From Phenylobacterium sp. (GTDB taxonomy: Bacteria > Pseudomonadota > Alphaproteobacteria > Caulobacterales > Caulobacteraceae), in NCBI GenBank assembly GCA_004799545.1, contig SSMU01000026.1:1-64000 (forward strand): 64,000 nt of DNA, given 5' to 3'. Shown here one piece after another: positions 54,182 to 63,569 of the stretch. A program made the translations under genes and the position numbers. Every line of letters begins with the position of its first letter. Within the stretch, counting starts at the first letter, position 1. The notes under the pieces are model-generated. The model saw only the letters and a program-made list of their open reading frames with translations. It was not told the DNA's origin and did not search any database.

Positions 54182-55099
54182 ATGACCGCCGCCGGGCCAA
54201 TCGTCGCAGCCGCCCCCGCCGTGATGCGCACCGAGGGCTGGGGCGACTACGCCCTGCTGGACTCCGGCCACGGGCGGAAGCTGGAACGCTATGGCCCCTA
54301 CGCCGTGGTGCGGCCGGAGCCGCAGTGCCTGTGGGCGCCGCGACTGGCCGAGAGCGCCTGGGAAGCGGCCGACGCGGTGTTCGAGCCCTCCGACGAGGAC
54401 GAGGCCGGCCACTGGCGGTTCAAGGGCCGGACCAAGGAGAGCTGGCCGCTCAGCTGGGGCGCGGTGAAGTTCCAGGGGCGGTTCACCAACTTCCGGCACC
54501 TGGCCTTCTTCCCCGAGCAGGCGGCGAACTGGCGGTGGCTCGACAGCCAGGTGCGCGCCGCGGGCGGCCCAACGCAAAATCCACAGCCGCGGGTGCTGAA
54601 CCTGTTCGGCTATACCGGCGTCGCCAGCCTGGTCATGGCCGCGGCCGGGGCGGCGGTGACCCATGTGGACGCCTCGAAGAAGGCGGTGGCCTGGGCCCGC
54701 GAGAACGCCGAGCTCGCGGGGCTGGCCGAGCGGCCGATCCGCTGGATCACCGAGGACGCGCGCAAATATGTGCAGCGCGAGGCCAGGCGCGGCTCGAAGT
54801 ACGAGGGGATCATCCTCGATCCGCCGAAATATGGCCGCGGCCCCGGGGGCGAGGTCTGGCGCCTGTTCGAGGACCTGCCTGAACTTGCCCGCCTATGTGG
54901 CGAACTTCTTTCGGAAAACGCCTCGTTCCTGGTGCTGAACGCCTATGCCGAACGGATTTCCGGCGCGGCGCTGTCGGGCCTGCTGGCCGAGGTGCTGAAG
55001 GACCGGGCGGGCACGATCGAATGGGGCGAGTTGGCCCTGGTGGAAGAGGCCGGCGACCGGCAGATCGGCATGAGCTTCTACGCGAGATGGTCCCGATGA
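54182..55099 (+). CDS. Class I SAM-dependent rRNA methyltransferase (RlmI/RlmK-like)
   Basis: 305 residues. SAM motif VLNLFGYTGVASLVMAAAGA and THVDASKKAVAWARENAELA, catalytic site LDPPKYGRGPGGEVWRLFED, as in the RlmI/YccW group of 23S rRNA cytosine-5 methyltransferases. The N-terminal PUA domain of RlmI seems absent, so it is a shorter relative. Substrate base inferred only. The SpoU-family gene follows 10 bp later, suggesting an RNA-modification operon. Confidence 0.85.
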   Translation: MTAAGPIVAAAPAVMRTEGWGDYALLDSGHGRKLERYGPYAVVRPEPQCLWAPRLAESAWEAADAVFEPSDEDEAGHWRFKGRTKESWPLSWGAVKFQGRFTNFRHLAFFPEQAANWRWLDSQVRAAGGPTQNPQPRVLNLFGYTGVASLVMAAAGAAVTHVDASKKAVAWARENAELAGLAERPIRWITEDARKYVQREARRGSKYEGIILDPPKYGRGPGGEVWRLFEDLPELARLCGELLSENASFLVLNAYAERISGAALSGLLAEVLKDRAGTIEWGELALVEEAGDRQIGMSFYARWSR

Positions 55100-55109
55100 G
55101 GGGGTCGAT

Positions 55110-55898
55110 GTGAGCGCACGGATCACTTCGCTCGCCAACCCGACGGTGAAGGCGGTGCGCGCCCTGCATCTCCGCAAGGAACGCGACGCGACCGGCCTGT
55201 TCGTGGCCGAGGGGCTGAAGACCGTCACCGAGGGCGTCGAGCTGGGCCACGCGCCGGCCATCCTGTTGCATGGGCCGGAGGCCGTGGGCCATCCGCTGCT
55301 GGAGAAGGCGCTGGCCGCGACCCGGAGCCAGGGCGGCGAGGCCATCGAGGTCACCGAGGCGATCCTCGCCAAGGTCTCGCGGCGGGACAATCCGCAGGCG
55401 GTGGTCGGCGTGTTCCGCCAGGCGTTCCGGCCGCTGGCGGCGATCGAGCCCGGGGCCGCGCCCTGCTTCGTCGCCCTGCACCGGGTGCGTGACCCGGGCA
55501 ACCTCGGGACCATCGTGCGCACGGCCGACGCGGCCGGCTGCGGCGGGGTGGTCCTGGTGGGCGAGTGCTGCGATCCCTATTCGGTGGAGGCGGTGCGCGC
55601 GACCATGGGCTCGATCTTCGCCGTGCCGTTGAGCCGGGCGTCGGAAGCGGAGTTCGCCGCCTGGCGGACGAGCTGGCCGGGCTCGGTGGTGGGGACGCTG
55701 CTCTCGGCTGAGACCGACTACCGGCAAGCCGACTACAAGGCGCCGGCGCTGATCCTGATGGGCAACGAGCAGCAGGGCCTGCCGCGGGAGATGGCGGCGC
55801 TCTGCGACGTCAGTGTGAAGATCCCCATGCGCGGCCGCGCCGACAGCCTGAACCTGGCCGTGGCCACGGGGATCATGATCTACGCCGCGACAGAATAG
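55110..55898 (+). CDS. TrmH/SpoU family RNA methyltransferase
   Basis: 262 residues, 2'-O-ribose methyltransferase with the SPOUT knot. N-terminal substrate-binding part (ITSLANPTVKAVRALHLRKE), then motif 1 HRVRDPGNLGTIVRTADAAG, motif 2 LILMGNEQQGLPREMAALCD and motif 3 KIPMRGRADSLNLAVATGIM. Target RNA (23S rRNA or tRNA) not assignable. It starts with GTG or ATG close to 55110. Confidence 0.9.
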   Translation: MSARITSLANPTVKAVRALHLRKERDATGLFVAEGLKTVTEGVELGHAPAILLHGPEAVGHPLLEKALAATRSQGGEAIEVTEAILAKVSRRDNPQAVVGVFRQAFRPLAAIEPGAAPCFVALHRVRDPGNLGTIVRTADAAGCGGVVLVGECCDPYSVEAVRATMGSIFAVPLSRASEAEFAAWRTSWPGSVVGTLLSAETDYRQADYKAPALILMGNEQQGLPREMAALCDVSVKIPMRGRADSLNLAVATGIMIYAATE

Positions 55899-56025
55899 GT
55901 GGTTTTGGACCAACCGCATCCATGACGTCGCGGGTGTGAAATCGGCCTCGGACTCCCTGCCGGCCGACACCTGACATGTTCGAGAAGGGTGGAAAGCGCA
56001 CGGACGAGGCGACTCCGCCCCGGAG

Positions 56026-56637
56026 CTACGCCGCGTTGATGGCTTCTCGCTCGCGCAGCTTGTCCCGCTCGGGGGGCGACAGAACCTTGGGATCGACGAC
56101 CGGCCGGTCCGAGGTGGTGTCGAAGAAAGGGTTATTGCGGAAACCGCCGGTGAAGCGGGCGCGAAGGCGATTGCGGACTAGCCAAAGGGCGAAGCCCAGC
56201 ACGCCGAATGACTTCGGTTTTGGCTCCCCCCGGGCGCCACTCGTGAAGGCGCAGAATCGAACCGGACCGAACGACTTCGCCACCGTGGGGGCAGAACTCT
56301 CCAGGCAGGCGCGGGACAGGCCGACGAAGGGGAGTTTGCTCGTCGCCGGGGTGTTGCCGATTGGGGTGTTGCAGCAGGCGGCGTACCAGCGAAGCAAGCC
56401 GTTCTCGGAGAGGCGGATGCACGCAAGGTGCTGCGTGCCCTCGTTGAGCTGAACGTCCTTCGGCAGGACCTGAATGTTCTCGCAGCCGCCCCGCGCATCA
56501 AGCAGCTCAGCGTCGCGTCCGAGAAATCGGGCGAACGCCTGGCAGTCCTTACAATAGCAGATCGAGTGGTTCGTGAGGCGTTCGCGCTCGACCGTGCCCG
56601 TCAGGGCGCCGCAGTTGCATCGTAGGGGATGGGTCAT
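56026..56637 (-). CDS. DUF6151 family (GFA-like zinc) protein
   Basis: About 203 residues. Cysteine pattern HPLRCNCGALTGTVERER and NHSICYCKDCQAFARFLG resembles the zinc centre of the glutathione-dependent formaldehyde-activating (GFA) family, followed by RWYAACCNTPIGNTPATSKL. Start probably ATG at 56637. Less GC-rich than neighbours. Divergent from a TetR gene over 70 bp, so it is the likely target. Function unknown. Confidence 0.75.
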   Translation of the reverse strand: MTHPLRCNCGALTGTVERERLTNHSICYCKDCQAFARFLGRDAELLDARGGCENIQVLPKDVQLNEGTQHLACIRLSENGLLRWYAACCNTPIGNTPATSKLPFVGLSRACLESSAPTVAKSFGPVRFCAFTSGARGEPKPKSFGVLGFALWLVRNRLRARFTGGFRNNPFFDTTSDRPVVDPKVLSPPERDKLREREAINAA

Positions 56638-56662
56638 GGCCACCACAAAAGAGAGAGGTTAT

Positions 56663-56681
56663 AAAAGAGAGTATCTCTTTT
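56663..56681. promoter_or_regulatory. Predicted TetR operator
   Basis: AAAAGAGA (56663-56670) and TCTCTTTT (56674-56681) are inverted copies around GTA. A third half-site AAAAGAGA occurs at 56647. The palindrome lies midway between the divergent DUF6151 and TetR genes and is AT-rich compared with the genome. Confidence 0.6.
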
Positions 56682-56707
56682 TCTGATGCAGCCATAGGCT
56701 TGAGTCA

Positions 56708-57334
56708 ATGATGCCTGAATGCACGATTGAATCGTCACGGCGCCGCCCCAAGGGGGACAAGCGCGCCCGCACTCGCGCCACGCTCATCCAGGTCGCCGCA
56801 CAACTGGTCGAGGAGAAGGGCTACGAAGCGGTGACGCTTCAGGAGGTGGGCCGCCGCGCCGGTATGAGCAACGGCGCCATCTACGGCAATTTCAAGAACC
56901 GCGAGGACCTGCTCTCCGCCATCGGCCCGACCTACTGGCCGCAGGTCCGGCCGCAAGTCGCGCCGCGCGCCAGTTTCGCCGAAATAATGCGGGCAGTGGC
57001 CGAGGCCCTAATTGCAGTGATGCCGGCGAGGGCGCAGGTGGGCGCCGGCCGCCTGAGGGGTTTGGCCTACACGCTCACCAACGACGGCCTTAAGGCCAAC
57101 GCGTCGGAAATCGCTGCCGGGAGGTACGCTGCCGCTGTTTCTTGGTGGCGTGAGGCGATCCCCGACGAGAGCCAGTTGCCGATGCCGACGGAGGACTTGG
57201 TCCGGGTGATCGGCGTTTTGATCGAGGGTTTCACTCTTCAGCGCCTGCTCACGCCGGAGCTGATCTCCGACGAAACCATCTACGCCGCCTTCGCCGCGTT
57301 GGCGCACGAGCGGCCGAAGCCGCCAGGGACGTAG
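56708..57334 (+). CDS. TetR/AcrR family transcriptional regulator
   Basis: 208 residues. The HTH is TRATLIQVAAQLVEEKGYEA, VTLQEVGRRAGMSNGAIYGN, FKNREDLLSAIGP; the C-terminal ligand domain is helical (LAYTLTNDGLKANASEIAAG). Start 56708, or 56711. It likely represses the divergent DUF6151 gene and itself via the palindrome at 56663. Confidence 0.9.
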   Translation: MMPECTIESSRRRPKGDKRARTRATLIQVAAQLVEEKGYEAVTLQEVGRRAGMSNGAIYGNFKNREDLLSAIGPTYWPQVRPQVAPRASFAEIMRAVAEALIAVMPARAQVGAGRLRGLAYTLTNDGLKANASEIAAGRYAAAVSWWREAIPDESQLPMPTEDLVRVIGVLIEGFTLQRLLTPELISDETIYAAFAALAHERPKPPGT

Positions 57335-57417
57335 GGCGCTTGTCAGCGCCAATGTCCGCTAAGGGTCGAAAGCGGTCTCTAGGTCCTTGCCGGGAATGAG
57401 ACCTTGCGACAAGAGCC

Positions 57418-58368
57418 TCAGGCCCTGAGCGCCTCGAGGTTGCGGAAGCTTTCGCCCAGCATCTCCAGCACCGGCCGGACGAACGGCGGCTCGTGCTCGA
57501 CGAAATATTCGGTGACGCCCTCGGCGTAGGCGGCCGCCAGCAGCCGCGGCCAGTCGATGATCCCCTGCCCCACCGAGGTGGTCTGGACGCGGAAGGCGAA
57601 GTTGGGCTCGCCGCCCTTCGCCACGTCCTTGACGTGCATCATCCGGAAGCGGCCGGGATGGGCCTTCAGCAGTTCGACCGGGTCGCGGCCGGCTGCCACC
57701 ACCCAGCCGGCGTCCATCTCGAACTGCACGAGGTGCGGGTCGGTCTCCCGCACCAGCACGTCGAAGGCCGTCCCGCGGCCCAGTGGGGCGAACTCCGGAT
57801 TGTGGTTGTGGTAGGCGAGCTGCAGGCCCTCGCGCTTCAGGGCCGCGCCCTTGTCGTTCATGAAGGCGGCGGTGGCCTTCCAGTCGTCCGGGGTGAGCTC
57901 GGCCGACAGCCGGGCGAGCATCGGGCCGACGCCTTCGCCGTCGCGGGGCTTCAGCGTCAGGCGCTCGGGGAACAGGAAGGTCGGCATGACCACGTGGCGC
58001 GCGCCCAGGACGTGCATGTCGGCGGCCAGGCGGCCGATGTCGCCGGAGAGCGTTGGCTCCGGCCCGGTCCCGCGCGGCTGGACGTGGGCGCTGGTGCAGG
58101 CGAGGTGGTTGGCGTCGAAGGCGGCGCGCAGTTCCTGCGGCGTGCGGCCCGCGTAGCCGGCGGTCTCCACCGTGCGGTAGCCGATGGCCGCGACGGCCTT
58201 CAAGGTGGCGTCGAGGTCGCGGCGCAGCTCGGCGCCGACCGAGTAGAGCTGCAGGCCGATGGGCAAGCGGTGGCTCCGGAAGAAGGGACGAGGCGCGGCG
58301 CGGGCCGCCCTGGCGGCGAAGGCGAAGGCGGCGGACGATGCGACGAACCCGCGGCGTGAAACGATCAT
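57418..58368 (-). CDS. Tat-exported sugar phosphate isomerase/epimerase-like TIM-barrel protein
   Basis: 316 residues from ATG at 58368. N-terminal twin-arginine signal: SRRGFVASSAAFAFAARAAR. The barrel has xylose isomerase-like features: IGLQLYSVGAELRRDLDATL, RTVETAGYAGRTPQELRAAF, GLQLAYHNHNPEFAPLG, EMDAGWVVAAGRDPVELLKA and RMMHVKDVAKGGEPNF. Acid residues in these segments would bind a divalent metal. It probably acts on a sugar in the periplasm; the substrate is unknown. Confidence 0.88.
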   Translation of the reverse strand: MIVSRRGFVASSAAFAFAARAARAAPRPFFRSHRLPIGLQLYSVGAELRRDLDATLKAVAAIGYRTVETAGYAGRTPQELRAAFDANHLACTSAHVQPRGTGPEPTLSGDIGRLAADMHVLGARHVVMPTFLFPERLTLKPRDGEGVGPMLARLSAELTPDDWKATAAFMNDKGAALKREGLQLAYHNHNPEFAPLGRGTAFDVLVRETDPHLVQFEMDAGWVVAAGRDPVELLKAHPGRFRMMHVKDVAKGGEPNFAFRVQTTSVGQGIIDWPRLLAAAYAEGVTEYFVEHEPPFVRPVLEMLGESFRNLEALRA

Positions 58369-58432
58369 CCTGGCCTCCCCCAACCTGGCTTTGGCGGCCA
58401 ATGAGCGGCGCCGCAGCGGGCTTGGCAAGTCG

Positions 58433-60889
58433 TCACGTCCCGCGCGGCTTGGCGCGGGTGGTGGGCGTCGCGGCGGCGGGATCCTCCGGCCAGAGGTGCT
58501 TGGGATAGCGGCCGCGCATGTCGCTGCGGACGTCCTTCCACGAACCCTTCCAGAAGCCCGGCAGGTCCTGGGTGGTCTGGATCGGGCGGTGGGCGGGCGA
58601 GAGCAGCGCCAGGGTGAGCGGCGCGCGGCCACCGGCCACGGCGGGATGGTCGGCCAGGCCATAGACCTCCTGCACCCGGACCTCGAGCCGCGGCCCACCG
58701 TCGGCGGCGTAGTCGATGGCGAAGCTGTTGCCGGTCGGCGCGGTCCAGCGGGCCGGCGCCTCCGCGTCAAGCCGGCGCTGCAGGTCCCAGGGGACGAGGG
58801 CGCGCAGGGCCGCGTCCAGGGCGTCGGGCTTGAGGGCCGCAAGCGACCGGACGCCGGTCAGCAAGGGCGCCAACCAGTCGTCGAGGCGGGCGATGAGCGC
58901 GTCGTCGGTGAGGTCGGGCCAGGCGGCGTCGAAGCCGCGCAGGAAGGCGACACGCTGGCGCAGCGCCTCGGCGGCGGGGCCGAAGGGAATAGCGTCCAGG
59001 CCCTCGGCGCGGACGCGGTCGGCGAGCGCGCGGGCGATGAGCGCCGGGTCGGGGTTCTCCTCGATGGTCTCGCGTACGGCGAGACGGCCGAGGCGCAAGG
59101 TCCGCTTGGCGCGCAGGCGGCCGGCGGCGCTCTCCTCCAGCCGATCCTCCTCGATGAGCTGGGCTTCGAAGGCGACCAGCAGCTCCGCCTCCTCCAGCGG
59201 GGCGGCGAGCAGGATGCGGTCGCGGCGCTCGGCCCCGCCCAACTCGCCGATCGCCAGCCAGGTCGCGCGGGCGAGCGCGTCGGTGGGCTCGACGAAGGCG
59301 CCGCGGCCGCTGGTCAGCTGGAACTCGCCCTGCGGTCCGCGCGCGCGGGCGATGCGCTCCGGATAGGCGAAGGCCAGCAGCAGGCCGTCGGAGATGGCCT
59401 CGCCCTTCCCGGCCCGGCCAGCCAGTCCCGCCCAGCGATCTGCGAGCGCCTTGGCCTCGCGGGCCCTAGGGCCACGGTCGCGGTCGAGGGCGTCGAGGCG
59501 ATGGCGCAGGTCGGCGTCGCGGCCGCCTAGGTTCCGCTCGGTGACCAGGGCCGCGATCCGGGCGGCGCGGGGCGCCTGGCCGGTGTCGGCGGCCTTCAGG
59601 ACCATGTGGGCCAGCCGGGGGGCTAGCGGGACCTCGGAGAGGGCGCGGCCGTGAGCGGTGAGCAGGCCCTCGGGCGTCAGGGCCTCCAGGCGGATCAGCA
59701 GGCTGCGGGCCTCGGCGAAAGCGGCGGCCGGTGGCGGATCGAGGAAGGCGAGACCGGCCGGATCCTTGGCGCCCCAGCGGGCCAGGTCCAGGGCCAGGCC
59801 CGAGAGGTCGGCGTCGAGGATCTCCGGGTCGGCGTAGGCCGGCAGCGCCCGGGTCTCCGGCTCGTCCCACAGGCGGTAGCAGGCGCCGGGCTCGGTGCGG
59901 CCGGCCCGGCCGCGGCGCTGGTCGGCGGCGGCGCGGGAGACGCGGACGGTGGCCAGCCGGGTTAAGCCGCTCGCCGGGTCGTAGCGCGGCACGCGGGCCA
60001 GGCCGCAGTCGATCACCACCCGGACGCCCTGGATGGTCAGGCTGGTCTCGGCGATCGAGGTGGCGAGCACCACCTTGCGTTTGCCGCCGGACGCCGGGGC
60101 GATGGCGCGGTCCTGGGCGGCGGGGTCGAGGGCGCCATAGAGCGGCGCGATCTCCACCTCCGGGCGTTTGGCGAGGCGTTCCGCCAGACGTTCGGCGGTT
60201 CGCAGGATCTCGCCCTGGCCAGGGAGGAAGACCAGCAGGGAGCCAGGCTCTTCGGCCAGGGCGCGTTCGACGGCGCGGACCACCTGATCCTCCAGGCGGA
60301 CGCGGTCGTCGCGGCCGAGATAGCGGGTCTCCACCGGGAACATGCGGCCCTGGCTTTCGACCACCGGGGCGTCGCCCAACAGCCGCGAGACCGCTGCGCC
60401 GTCGAGGGTGGCGGACATCACCAAGAGGCGCAGGTCCTCGCGCAGCAGGCCTTGGGCGTCACGGGCCAGGGCCAGGCCAAGGTCGGCGTCGAGGCTGCGC
60501 TCATGGAACTCGTCGAACACCACGCAGGCGACCCCGGCCAGCTCGGGGTCTGCGAGGATCATGCGGGTGAAGACGCCCTCGGTGACCACCTCGATTCGGG
60601 TGGCGGCGGAAATCCGCGACTGCATCCGCACGCGGTAGCCGACGGTCTCCCCGACCCTCTGGCCGAGGGTCCCGGCCATCCGTTCGGCGGCGGCGCGGGC
60701 GGCCAGGCGGCGGGGTTCCAGCACGATGATCTTGCCGTCGCCGCGCCAGGGCTCGGCCAGCAGTTCGAGCGGCGTGACGGTGGTCTTGCCGGCCCCCGGC
60801 GGGGCGACCAGCACGGCGGCGTTGCGCGCGCGGAGCGCCGCCTTCAGCGCCGGCAGGGCCTCGTGGATGGGAAGGGCGTCGCTATCCAA
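58433..60889 (-). CDS. hrpB: ATP-dependent helicase HrpB
   Basis: DEAH/RHA family RNA helicase-like protein of 818 residues. Walker A APPGAGKTTVTPLELLAEPW (29-36), DEFH in VVFDEFHERSLDADLGLALA, SAT in LVMSATLDGAAVSRLLGDAP, then motifs V and VI (LATSIAETSLTIQGVRVVID, RGRAGRTEPGACYRLWD). C-terminal HrpB domain with LRALVPWDLQRRLDAEAPAR and GNSFAIDYAADGGPRLEVRV. The start is a TTG at 60889 with a stop codon two codons upstream. Cellular role is poorly known. Confidence 0.94.
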   Translation of the reverse strand: MDSDALPIHEALPALKAALRARNAAVLVAPPGAGKTTVTPLELLAEPWRGDGKIIVLEPRRLAARAAAERMAGTLGQRVGETVGYRVRMQSRISAATRIEVVTEGVFTRMILADPELAGVACVVFDEFHERSLDADLGLALARDAQGLLREDLRLLVMSATLDGAAVSRLLGDAPVVESQGRMFPVETRYLGRDDRVRLEDQVVRAVERALAEEPGSLLVFLPGQGEILRTAERLAERLAKRPEVEIAPLYGALDPAAQDRAIAPASGGKRKVVLATSIAETSLTIQGVRVVIDCGLARVPRYDPASGLTRLATVRVSRAAADQRRGRAGRTEPGACYRLWDEPETRALPAYADPEILDADLSGLALDLARWGAKDPAGLAFLDPPPAAAFAEARSLLIRLEALTPEGLLTAHGRALSEVPLAPRLAHMVLKAADTGQAPRAARIAALVTERNLGGRDADLRHRLDALDRDRGPRAREAKALADRWAGLAGRAGKGEAISDGLLLAFAYPERIARARGPQGEFQLTSGRGAFVEPTDALARATWLAIGELGGAERRDRILLAAPLEEAELLVAFEAQLIEEDRLEESAAGRLRAKRTLRLGRLAVRETIEENPDPALIARALADRVRAEGLDAIPFGPAAEALRQRVAFLRGFDAAWPDLTDDALIARLDDWLAPLLTGVRSLAALKPDALDAALRALVPWDLQRRLDAEAPARWTAPTGNSFAIDYAADGGPRLEVRVQEVYGLADHPAVAGGRAPLTLALLSPAHRPIQTTQDLPGFWKGSWKDVRSDMRGRYPKHLWPEDPAAATPTTRAKPRGT

Positions 60890-60892
60890 GAT

Positions 60893-61020
60893 CCGTCATC
60901 GCCGGGCTTGTCCCGGCGACCCATGAACACCGTGAAAACGAAAGAGGCGCGACCGCACCGCCGCGCCTCCATGAAGAACTCTTGCGATCATGGATGGCCG
61001 GGACAAGCCCGGCCATGACG
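60893..61020. repeat. Inverted-repeat element of the GTCATC-CCGG type, copy 2
   Basis: Left end CCGTCATCGCCGGGCTTGTC and right end CAAGCCCGGCCATGACG (to 61020) are inverted copies, with CATGAA/TTC-type inner repeats. A central hairpin GAGGCGCG (60944-60951) / CGCGCCTC (60962-60969) is present. Occupies nearly the whole gap between hrpB and the amino-acid permease gene. Confidence 0.7.
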
Positions 61021-61036
61021 TTCCCTATGTTTGCGG

Positions 61037-62632
61037 TCAGCCGCCCTTCTTAGGCAGGTCGACGAAGGGCTCCGGCTCGCCGCCGGTGACCACGATCCCC
61101 CGCCCGAGCTTCGATGCGCGAATGCCGTAGAGGAAGTAGACGACGATGCCCACCACCAGGTAGCCGAGGAAGAAATTCCGGGTGACCGGCGTGTTCATCA
61201 ACGTCTTCAGGAGCACCAAGCACATGATCGCGCCCAGGATCGGCACCACCGGATAGAGCGGCGTGCGGAACGGCCGCTTCAGGTCAGGATCGCGCACCCG
61301 CAGATAGATCACCGTAATGCAGACCAAGGTGAACGCCGCCAGCGAGCCCACGTTGGACAGGTCCGACAAGGCGTCCAGCGACAGGAAGCCGGCCGCGACC
61401 ATGGCGGCGATGCCGACGATGATGGTGTTGATCCACGGCGTCAGGAACTTCTTGTGGACCGTGGCCAGCGCGCTAGGCAGCAGGCCGTCGCGGCTCATGG
61501 TGTAGAAGATCCGCGTCTGGCCGTAGAGCAGCACCAGCATCACCGACGACAGGCCGGCGATGGCGCCCAGCTTCACGAGCACCGAGAACCACTTCAACCC
61601 CATGGTGTCGGTGGCGAGCGCAATGGGCGCCGGCACGTCGAGGAGGTTGTAGGGCACGATGCCAACGAGCACCGCTGAGGTTAGGATGTAGAGCACGGTG
61701 CAGATCACTAGGGCGCCCAGGATGCCGATCGGCATGTCCTTGCCAGGATTGCGCGACTCTGCGCCGGCCGTGGAGACCGCCTCGAAGCCGAGGTAGGCGA
61801 AGAAGATGATCGCCGCCCCGTGGATGACCCCGCCGATGCCGTACTTGTGCGAGGTGTCGCCATTCCACACCGCGGTCAGCGCGCGCCCGGTCTGATGCCA
61901 CATGTCCATGTTCGTCCCCGGCGGACGGCCCGGAATCTCGACCGGCACGAGGGGGGCGAAATTCGCCGGGTGAACGTAGCGAACGCCGATGACGATGAAG
62001 GCGATGACCACCGTCAGCTTGATGGCCACGATGATGTTGTTGACCGTGGCCGACTCGGTGACGCCGCGGATCAGCAGCAGCGTCACGAGGCCGATGATGA
62101 TCAGCGCCGGCAGGTTCATGACCCCTGTGGCGATCACGTGGCCTGCAGCGTCCTTGACGGCCACCCCCGGGGCCGCCGTGAGCGCAGCGGGTATCGATAG
62201 GCCCATGTCGTGCAGCAGGCTTACCGTGTAGCCGGACCAGCCGACCGCCACCGTGGACGCCGCCAGCCCGTATTCGAGAAGCAGCAGCAGGCCCATGACC
62301 CAGGCCGCCCCCTCGCCCATCGAGGCGTAGGTGTAGGAATAGGCCGAGCCGGAGACCGGCAGGGCTGAGGCCAGCTCGGCGTAGCAGAGCGCCACGAAGG
62401 CGCAGAGCGTGCCTGTGATGATGAAGGAGATCATGATGCCCGGGCCGGCGAACTGCGCCGAGGCCCGACCGGTCAGCACGAAGATGCCGGTCCCGATGAT
62501 GCAGCCGATGCCAAGCAGCACCAGGTTGAGCGCCCCCAGCGAGCGCTTCAACTCGCTATGCTCGTGTTCGGCCTGAATCTGGCCGACGGATTTGCGCAGG
62601 AAGATGCGCCCGATGCCCGAAGCGTTCGCCAT
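61037..62632 (-). CDS. Amino acid permease (APC superfamily, CAT-like)
   Basis: 531-residue inner-membrane transporter with about 12 to 14 helices. N-terminal LNLVLLGIGCIIGTGIFVLT (helix 1, GxGxxxGTGIF substrate loop), CYAELASALPVSGSAYSYTY (helix 3), FFAYLGFEAVSTAGAESRNP and KRPFRTPLYPVVPILGAIMC. Length and the latter motif suit the cationic amino acid group. Substrate not assignable. Confidence 0.9.
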   Translation of the reverse strand: MANASGIGRIFLRKSVGQIQAEHEHSELKRSLGALNLVLLGIGCIIGTGIFVLTGRASAQFAGPGIMISFIITGTLCAFVALCYAELASALPVSGSAYSYTYASMGEGAAWVMGLLLLLEYGLAASTVAVGWSGYTVSLLHDMGLSIPAALTAAPGVAVKDAAGHVIATGVMNLPALIIIGLVTLLLIRGVTESATVNNIIVAIKLTVVIAFIVIGVRYVHPANFAPLVPVEIPGRPPGTNMDMWHQTGRALTAVWNGDTSHKYGIGGVIHGAAIIFFAYLGFEAVSTAGAESRNPGKDMPIGILGALVICTVLYILTSAVLVGIVPYNLLDVPAPIALATDTMGLKWFSVLVKLGAIAGLSSVMLVLLYGQTRIFYTMSRDGLLPSALATVHKKFLTPWINTIIVGIAAMVAAGFLSLDALSDLSNVGSLAAFTLVCITVIYLRVRDPDLKRPFRTPLYPVVPILGAIMCLVLLKTLMNTPVTRNFFLGYLVVGIVVYFLYGIRASKLGRGIVVTGGEPEPFVDLPKKGG

Positions 62633-62810
62633 ACGGCTGATGTCCTTGTTGCCCCGACTCCCCGCAGGGAGCTTTGGGGCACGCTAACCGGGCCACACGC
62701 CCCCGGCAATCTCCGCCCGAAAACCGCGAGGCGCCGGGCCGCTGGCTTTGTTGTGGTTTCGGCCGGGCTCCCTATTCTAGGTCGCCACGCCAGTTCGAAC
62801 GGAACGCCGC

Positions 62811-63491
62811 TTGTCCGCCCCGCCAGACCCCCAGCCCGTGATCCGCGCCGTGATCGCGCCGGTGACGCCGCTGCAACAGAACTGCACCATCGTCTGGTGC
62901 GCCAAGACCATGAAGGCCGCGGTGATCGATCCCGGTGGCGAGGTGCCGCGTCTGCTGGGCGCGCTGCAGCAGTACGGGCTGACGCTGGAGAAGATCTGGA
63001 TCACCCACGGCCACCTGGACCACGCCGGCGGCACGGCCGCCCTAAAGGAGGCCACCGGCGTCCCCATCGAGGGACCGCATCCGGACGACGCCTTCTGGAT
63101 CGACCAGATCGACGCCTCGGGGGTCAAGTGGGGCATGCCCGAGGCCCGCAGCTTCACCCCCGACCGCTGGCTGGACGACGGCGATGTGGTGACGCTCGGC
63201 GAGACCGAGTTCGAGGTCTACCACTGCCCGGGGCACACGCCGGGCCACATCATCTTCTTCCACCGCCAGGCACGGTTCGCCCAGGTGGGCGACGTGCTGT
63301 TCCAGGGCTCGATCGGGCGGACCGACTTCCCGCGCGGCGACTACGGCCAGCTGATCGCGGCGATCACCGGCAAGCTGTGGCCGCTGGGCGACGACGTGCG
63401 GTTCGTGCCCGGCCACGGGCCGATGTCGACCTTCGGATACGAGCGCAAGACCAATCCCTTCGTCGCCGACGAGGTGCTCGCGGAGGCCTGA
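62811..63491 (+). CDS. MBL-fold metallo-hydrolase, glyoxalase II-like (YcbL type)
   Basis: 226 residues. The zinc motif is WITHGHLDHAGGTAALKEA (HxHxDH), with H in YHCPGHTPGHIIFF, D in GSIGRTDFPRGDY, and the C-terminal H in RFVPGHGPMSTFGYERKTNP. Typical of small glyoxalase-II relatives such as YcbL. A TTG at 62811 serves as the start; a GTG 7 codons on is an alternative. Substrate probably a thioester, but this is a family inference. Confidence 0.88.
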   Translation: MSAPPDPQPVIRAVIAPVTPLQQNCTIVWCAKTMKAAVIDPGGEVPRLLGALQQYGLTLEKIWITHGHLDHAGGTAALKEATGVPIEGPHPDDAFWIDQIDASGVKWGMPEARSFTPDRWLDDGDVVTLGETEFEVYHCPGHTPGHIIFFHRQARFAQVGDVLFQGSIGRTDFPRGDYGQLIAAITGKLWPLGDDVRFVPGHGPMSTFGYERKTNPFVADEVLAEA

Positions 63492-63526
63492 ACCCGTCTC
63501 GCGCCGCGACTCTTTCGGCGGGAGGT

Positions 63527-63544
63527 GATTTCAAGCATGAAATC
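63527..63544. promoter_or_regulatory. Short palindrome upstream of response regulator gene
   Basis: GATTTCA (63527-63533) and TGAAATC (63538-63544) are perfect inverted copies around AGCA, 26 bp before the likely start of the next gene. Its position suits autoregulation, but no family match was found. Confidence 0.4.
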
Positions 63545-63569
63545 CAGATGTTACGGTGGGCGCCCAAAC

